Assembly: GCA_028822955.1 (NCBI GenBank)
Contig: JAPKCL010000075.1
Span: 1 to 7,962 of the forward strand
Length of the DNA: 7,962 bases
Direction of reading: 5' to 3'
Source: Candidatus Poseidoniaceae archaeon
GTDB taxonomy: Archaea; Thermoplasmatota; Poseidoniia; Poseidoniales; Poseidoniaceae
How positions within the stretch are numbered: position 1 is the stretch's first letter; each line of letters starts with the position of its first letter. Below are positions 6,292 to 7,962 of this stretch, piece by piece. The position numbers were made by a program, and so were the translations under genes. The notes under the pieces are model-generated. The model worked only from the letters and a program-made list of their open reading frames with translations. It did no database searches and was not told the origin of the DNA.

Positions 6292-7380
6292 ATTTGAAGC
6301 AAAGCCGTAGAATTCGGCTTGTTCAACATCCGGTAGTGCTTCACGTTTCACAAGCATTGTTCTTACAGCCCAAAGATCAACAAAAACTCGGTATTTGGTT
6401 GTAGCATCGAGATAATCCACACCGCTTGAGCCACCTGTTCCCATTCGACGGCCAATCATTCGTTCAACCATTCGAGCGTGCGCAGAACGGAAGAGTAACA
6501 TGGATTGTTCAAGTCCTACAAAGGAGTCAATAAGTTTCCGAGGCCACGAAAGTAAAGGCAGTTCCCGATACGATTCGATAAACAGTAAACCGGCTCTGGA
6601 ACGTGAAAGAACCCCATCAGGACGTAGGAATTCTGCAGCTTGCACGGTACCGGCTTCAATTCGAGAACGGACCGGTGCTTCTTCACCGTGGCCGATGGCA
6701 ACGATATGTGCGATGACCTCTTCACCATGTGTCCGCATTGCCTCAACATGACCTTCAACAAAATCTTCAATAACTTTGGAATCACCTTCAGAACCTGCTA
6801 ATGAGCCGTTAATCGGAGTCCGAGCAAGCCAAGAAGAAAGTGCTTCACGAAGCGATGGTTGGTTTGATGTTGCTTCAAAATCAGCGAGAACTGACGCTGT
6901 GACTTTACCTTCCTTAGCGAGTTTTTTCATGTGGAGCAAAGGATCCATCCCTCCCATTCGTTGTGCATTATCAAGCCCAAGAAGCACTTCTAATTCCCGC
7001 ATTTGCCATGATTCAAATCCTGACGAAGTACCGAGTTTATCTCGGAAAGCCAAGAAGCCTTGTGGAGTCAGAGTCTCCATGACCTTCCATTGATTTGAAA
7101 GAAGGCGGAAAATTTCGGTCACACGGTCTAAATGATGGACCATTTGAGGTAACTTTTCTTCTGCAACATGCTCCTGATTAAGCAGAGTATGGGTTTCTTT
7201 TAGTTCACGCAAAATGAGTTTAAACCATAATTCAAACGCTTGGTGGACGATGATGAAGTGCTGTTCATCGTTCGATGGAGACGGGCTGTAACCTTGAGGA
7301 CCGTCTTGGAGAGTCAGTAACTCATCCAATTGCAAATAGCCTCCGTAAGTCATGCGATGTGATGGTGCGTCGTCGGTCAT
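6286..7380 (-). CDS. Tryptophan 2,3-dioxygenase family protein (distal His replaced by Asn)
   Basis: Heme-b enzyme family that opens the tryptophan indole ring with O2 to give N-formylkynurenine, first step of the kynurenine route; cytosolic. The protein has 364 residues, close to the eukaryotic length and longer than the Xanthomonas enzyme. Conserved blocks: YGGYLQLDELL (12-22), DEQHFIIVHQAFELWFK (38-54), LTPQGFLAFRDKLGTSSGF (104-122) with the substrate-carboxylate Arg113, the proximal heme ligand His301 in SAHARMVERMIG, GTGGSSG (314-320) with Thr315, and YRVFVDLW (330-337). Oddity: the distal-pocket His of the HDE motif (human His76, Xanthomonas His55) is Asn37 here, with spacing to the preceding YGxYLQLD block identical to the human enzyme. 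Activity on tryptophan is likely but not certain. ATG 7380 has no Shine-Dalgarno; ATG 7353 (Met10) is the alternative. It lies 70 bp downstream of the DUF3147 gene on the same strand, possibly in one operon. Confidence 0.93.
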   Translation of the reverse strand: MTDDAPSHRMTYGGYLQLDELLTLQDGPQGYSPSPSNDEQHFIIVHQAFELWFKLILRELKETHTLLNQEHVAEEKLPQMVHHLDRVTEIFRLLSNQWKVMETLTPQGFLAFRDKLGTSSGFESWQMRELEVLLGLDNAQRMGGMDPLLHMKKLAKEGKVTASVLADFEATSNQPSLREALSSWLARTPINGSLAGSEGDSKVIEDFVEGHVEAMRTHGEEVIAHIVAIGHGEEAPVRSRIEAGTVQAAEFLRPDGVLSRSRAGLLFIESYRELPLLSWPRKLIDSFVGLEQSMLLFRSAHARMVERMIGRRMGTGGSSGVDYLDATTKYRVFVDLWAVRTMLVKREALPDVEQAEFYGFASND

Positions 7381-7395
7381 GTTTTTGGATAGGGG

Positions 7396-7407
7396 TCAAG
7401 CCCTTGA
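7396..7407. repeat. Short palindrome upstream of the tryptophan dioxygenase gene
   Basis: tcaag-cc-cttga, 5-bp arms, lies 16-27 bp upstream of ATG 7380, roughly where the TATA/TFB region of a leaderless archaeal transcript would be. It is the only dyad I noticed in the 70-bp gap and could be an operator. At this length chance occurrence is quite possible. Confidence 0.25.
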
Positions 7408-7450
7408 ACTCTTCACTCGTTCTGGGGGGAATATGGGTGGACTCTGCTGT

Positions 7451-7801
7451 TCAAGAAGTCGAGCCACTTGCTACTTTCAAACCGAAAGCATAGGCGAGAA
7501 GAGTGAGGAAGATCGACATCCCAAGTGCAGGCCAAAAATCGACACCCCTCTGCAGGAAAAAGGGCAAGGTGAGGAACAATACCAAAGATGGGATGACCAA
7601 CCAAAAGATGTCCTTGCTGAATATTGCAATCTGTTCAGTATCACCCGTATCATTGTACAACCAAATCATGGCAAAGATAGAAATCAAGGGTAAAGAAGCG
7701 AGAAAAGCCCCAAAAACATCATTCTTCTTTGCAATTTCACTCGCACCGACAATCAATCCACCTGAAAGAAGAAGCCGGAATGCAAGTTGTAACCATGCCA
7801 T
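7451..7801 (-). CDS. Small four-helix membrane protein, DUF3147 type
   Basis: The protein has 116 residues with four hydrophobic helices (about 5-21, 30-49, 63-84, 89-110). It carries the pattern I associate with DUF3147: SEIAKKN (21-27), ASLPLISIFAMIWLYNDTGD (35-54), IFWLVIPSLVLF (65-76), then a basic turn and FWPALG (89-94). Function is unknown for the family; small membrane transport or stress roles would be guesses. The frame is open upstream to 7924 and beyond, but that extension is Cys/Asn-rich and non-family-like, and ATG 7801 sits directly before the first helix. No Shine-Dalgarno is visible. It precedes the tryptophan dioxygenase gene on the same strand with a 70-bp gap. Family assignment is from memory of the motif and has not been searched. 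Confidence 0.8.
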   Translation of the reverse strand: MAWLQLAFRLLLSGGLIVGASEIAKKNDVFGAFLASLPLISIFAMIWLYNDTGDTEQIAIFSKDIFWLVIPSLVLFLTLPFFLQRGVDFWPALGMSIFLTLLAYAFGLKVASGSTS

Positions 7802-7830
7802 ACAACAAGTTTGAGCGGAGGGCTTGTTGT
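7802..7830. repeat. 8-bp dyad in the divergent gap upstream of the DUF3147 gene
   Basis: acaacaag (7802-7809) and cttgttgt (7823-7830) are perfect inverted repeats with a 13-nt loop. On the minus strand the stem would end exactly at the DUF3147 start codon. On the plus strand the loop contains GGAGGG (7817-7822), a possible Shine-Dalgarno for the GTG at 7835. A (TTG)4 run (7824-7835) overlaps the right arm. An operator shared by two divergent genes, or an RNA hairpin controlling initiation, is possible. Confidence 0.45.
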
Positions 7831-7834
7831 TGTT

Positions 7835-7962
7835 GTGGCAAAAAACCAATTGGAGACTGATACAGAGCGCCTTGAGAATGCCAAAAGAATACTCACTAGA
7901 AGATATTCCAATCATAACACTCATATCGCAAATACTGAACCCCTCGACATGGGCGTAGATTC
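7835..7962 (+). CDS. Partial unknown protein, runs off the right edge
   Basis: GTG at 7835 opens a frame without stop to the window end (42 complete codons), beginning MAKNQLETDTERLENAKR. The charged, helix-forming composition (residues about 5-21, Glu/Arg/Lys-rich) resembles real coding sequence more than the competing frames here, which are broken or Cys/Asn-rich. A GGAGGG (7817-7822) lies 12 nt upstream, longer than ideal spacing. The gene would be divergent from the DUF3147 gene across 33 bp. I recognise no family. Alternatives are the TTG at 7850, or a non-coding region. Confidence 0.45.
   Translation, partial: MAKNQLETDTERLENAKRILTRRYSNHNTHIANTEPLDMGVD

Noticed and set aside
7837..7852. 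T-run on the minus strand (GGTTTTTTGCC region) as a terminator
   Set aside because: It lies upstream of the DUF3147 start and no minus-strand gene is seen ending there within the window; on the plus strand it is Lys/Asn codons of the probable partial gene.
7802..7924. N-terminal extension of the DUF3147-type protein
   Set aside because: The extra residues are Cys/Asn-rich and do not resemble the family; the first helix begins right after ATG 7801.
7878..7958. 26-codon ATG frame on the plus strand near the right edge
   Set aside because: Too short, no ribosome binding site, and it competes with the longer frame from 7835 that stays open to the edge.
1..7962. Mobile element, CRISPR array or phage/defence island
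   Set aside because: No transposase, integrase, regularly spaced repeat or defence-type domain was seen; the window reads as compact chromosomal core plus a surface protein gene.

Overview
The window looks like a piece of a planktonic aerobic archaeal chromosome, most likely marine Euryarchaeota of the Poseidoniales (Marine Group II) type. An archaeal/eukaryotic-type RNA polymerase subunit K (RpoK/Rpb6) excludes bacteria. Heme A biosynthesis genes imply an aa3-type terminal oxidase. A large C-terminally anchored surface protein built of beta-sandwich modules, sparse Shine-Dalgarno sites, very tight gene packing and moderate G+C all fit that group. The group assignment is inference; the archaeal assignment is well supported.

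Layout. Bases 1-2745 (+) hold the 3' part of a large modular surface protein, open at the left edge, with a C-terminal membrane anchor. Seven bases further on, facing it, is tRNA-Ser(GCU) with an encoded CCA (2839-2753, -). Upstream of the tRNA on the same strand are ctaB (heme O synthase, 3934-2918) and ctaA (heme A synthase, 4998-3937), which form an operon; the ctaB ribosome binding site lies inside the last codons of ctaA. Divergent from ctaA, across 52 bp, is a secreted, membrane-anchored thioredoxin-fold protein with a WCEPC motif (5051-5944, +). It is followed by rpoK (6030-6284, +). rpoK converges, with one base between the stop codons, on a tryptophan 2,3-dioxygenase gene (7380-6286, -). 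Upstream of that on the same strand is a small four-helix membrane protein of DUF3147 type (7801-7451, -). Divergent from it, across 33 bp that carry an 8-bp dyad, an open frame starts at 7835 (+) and runs off the right edge. No stretch longer than 300 bases lacks a gene.

How the genes work together. CtaB converts protoheme to heme O and CtaA converts heme O to heme A, so the pair supplies the cofactor of an aa3-type oxidase. The divergent exported thiol-disulfide protein could serve oxidase assembly (CuA site or the paired cysteines of CtaA) or general disulfide handling outside the membrane; this is inference from position and motif. Tryptophan dioxygenase is a second heme- and oxygen-dependent enzyme, but it uses heme b and belongs to tryptophan catabolism (kynurenine route). 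The most notable protein-level oddities are Asn in place of the distal-pocket His of tryptophan dioxygenase and a long insertion inside RpoK. No mobile element, CRISPR array or defence system is visible.
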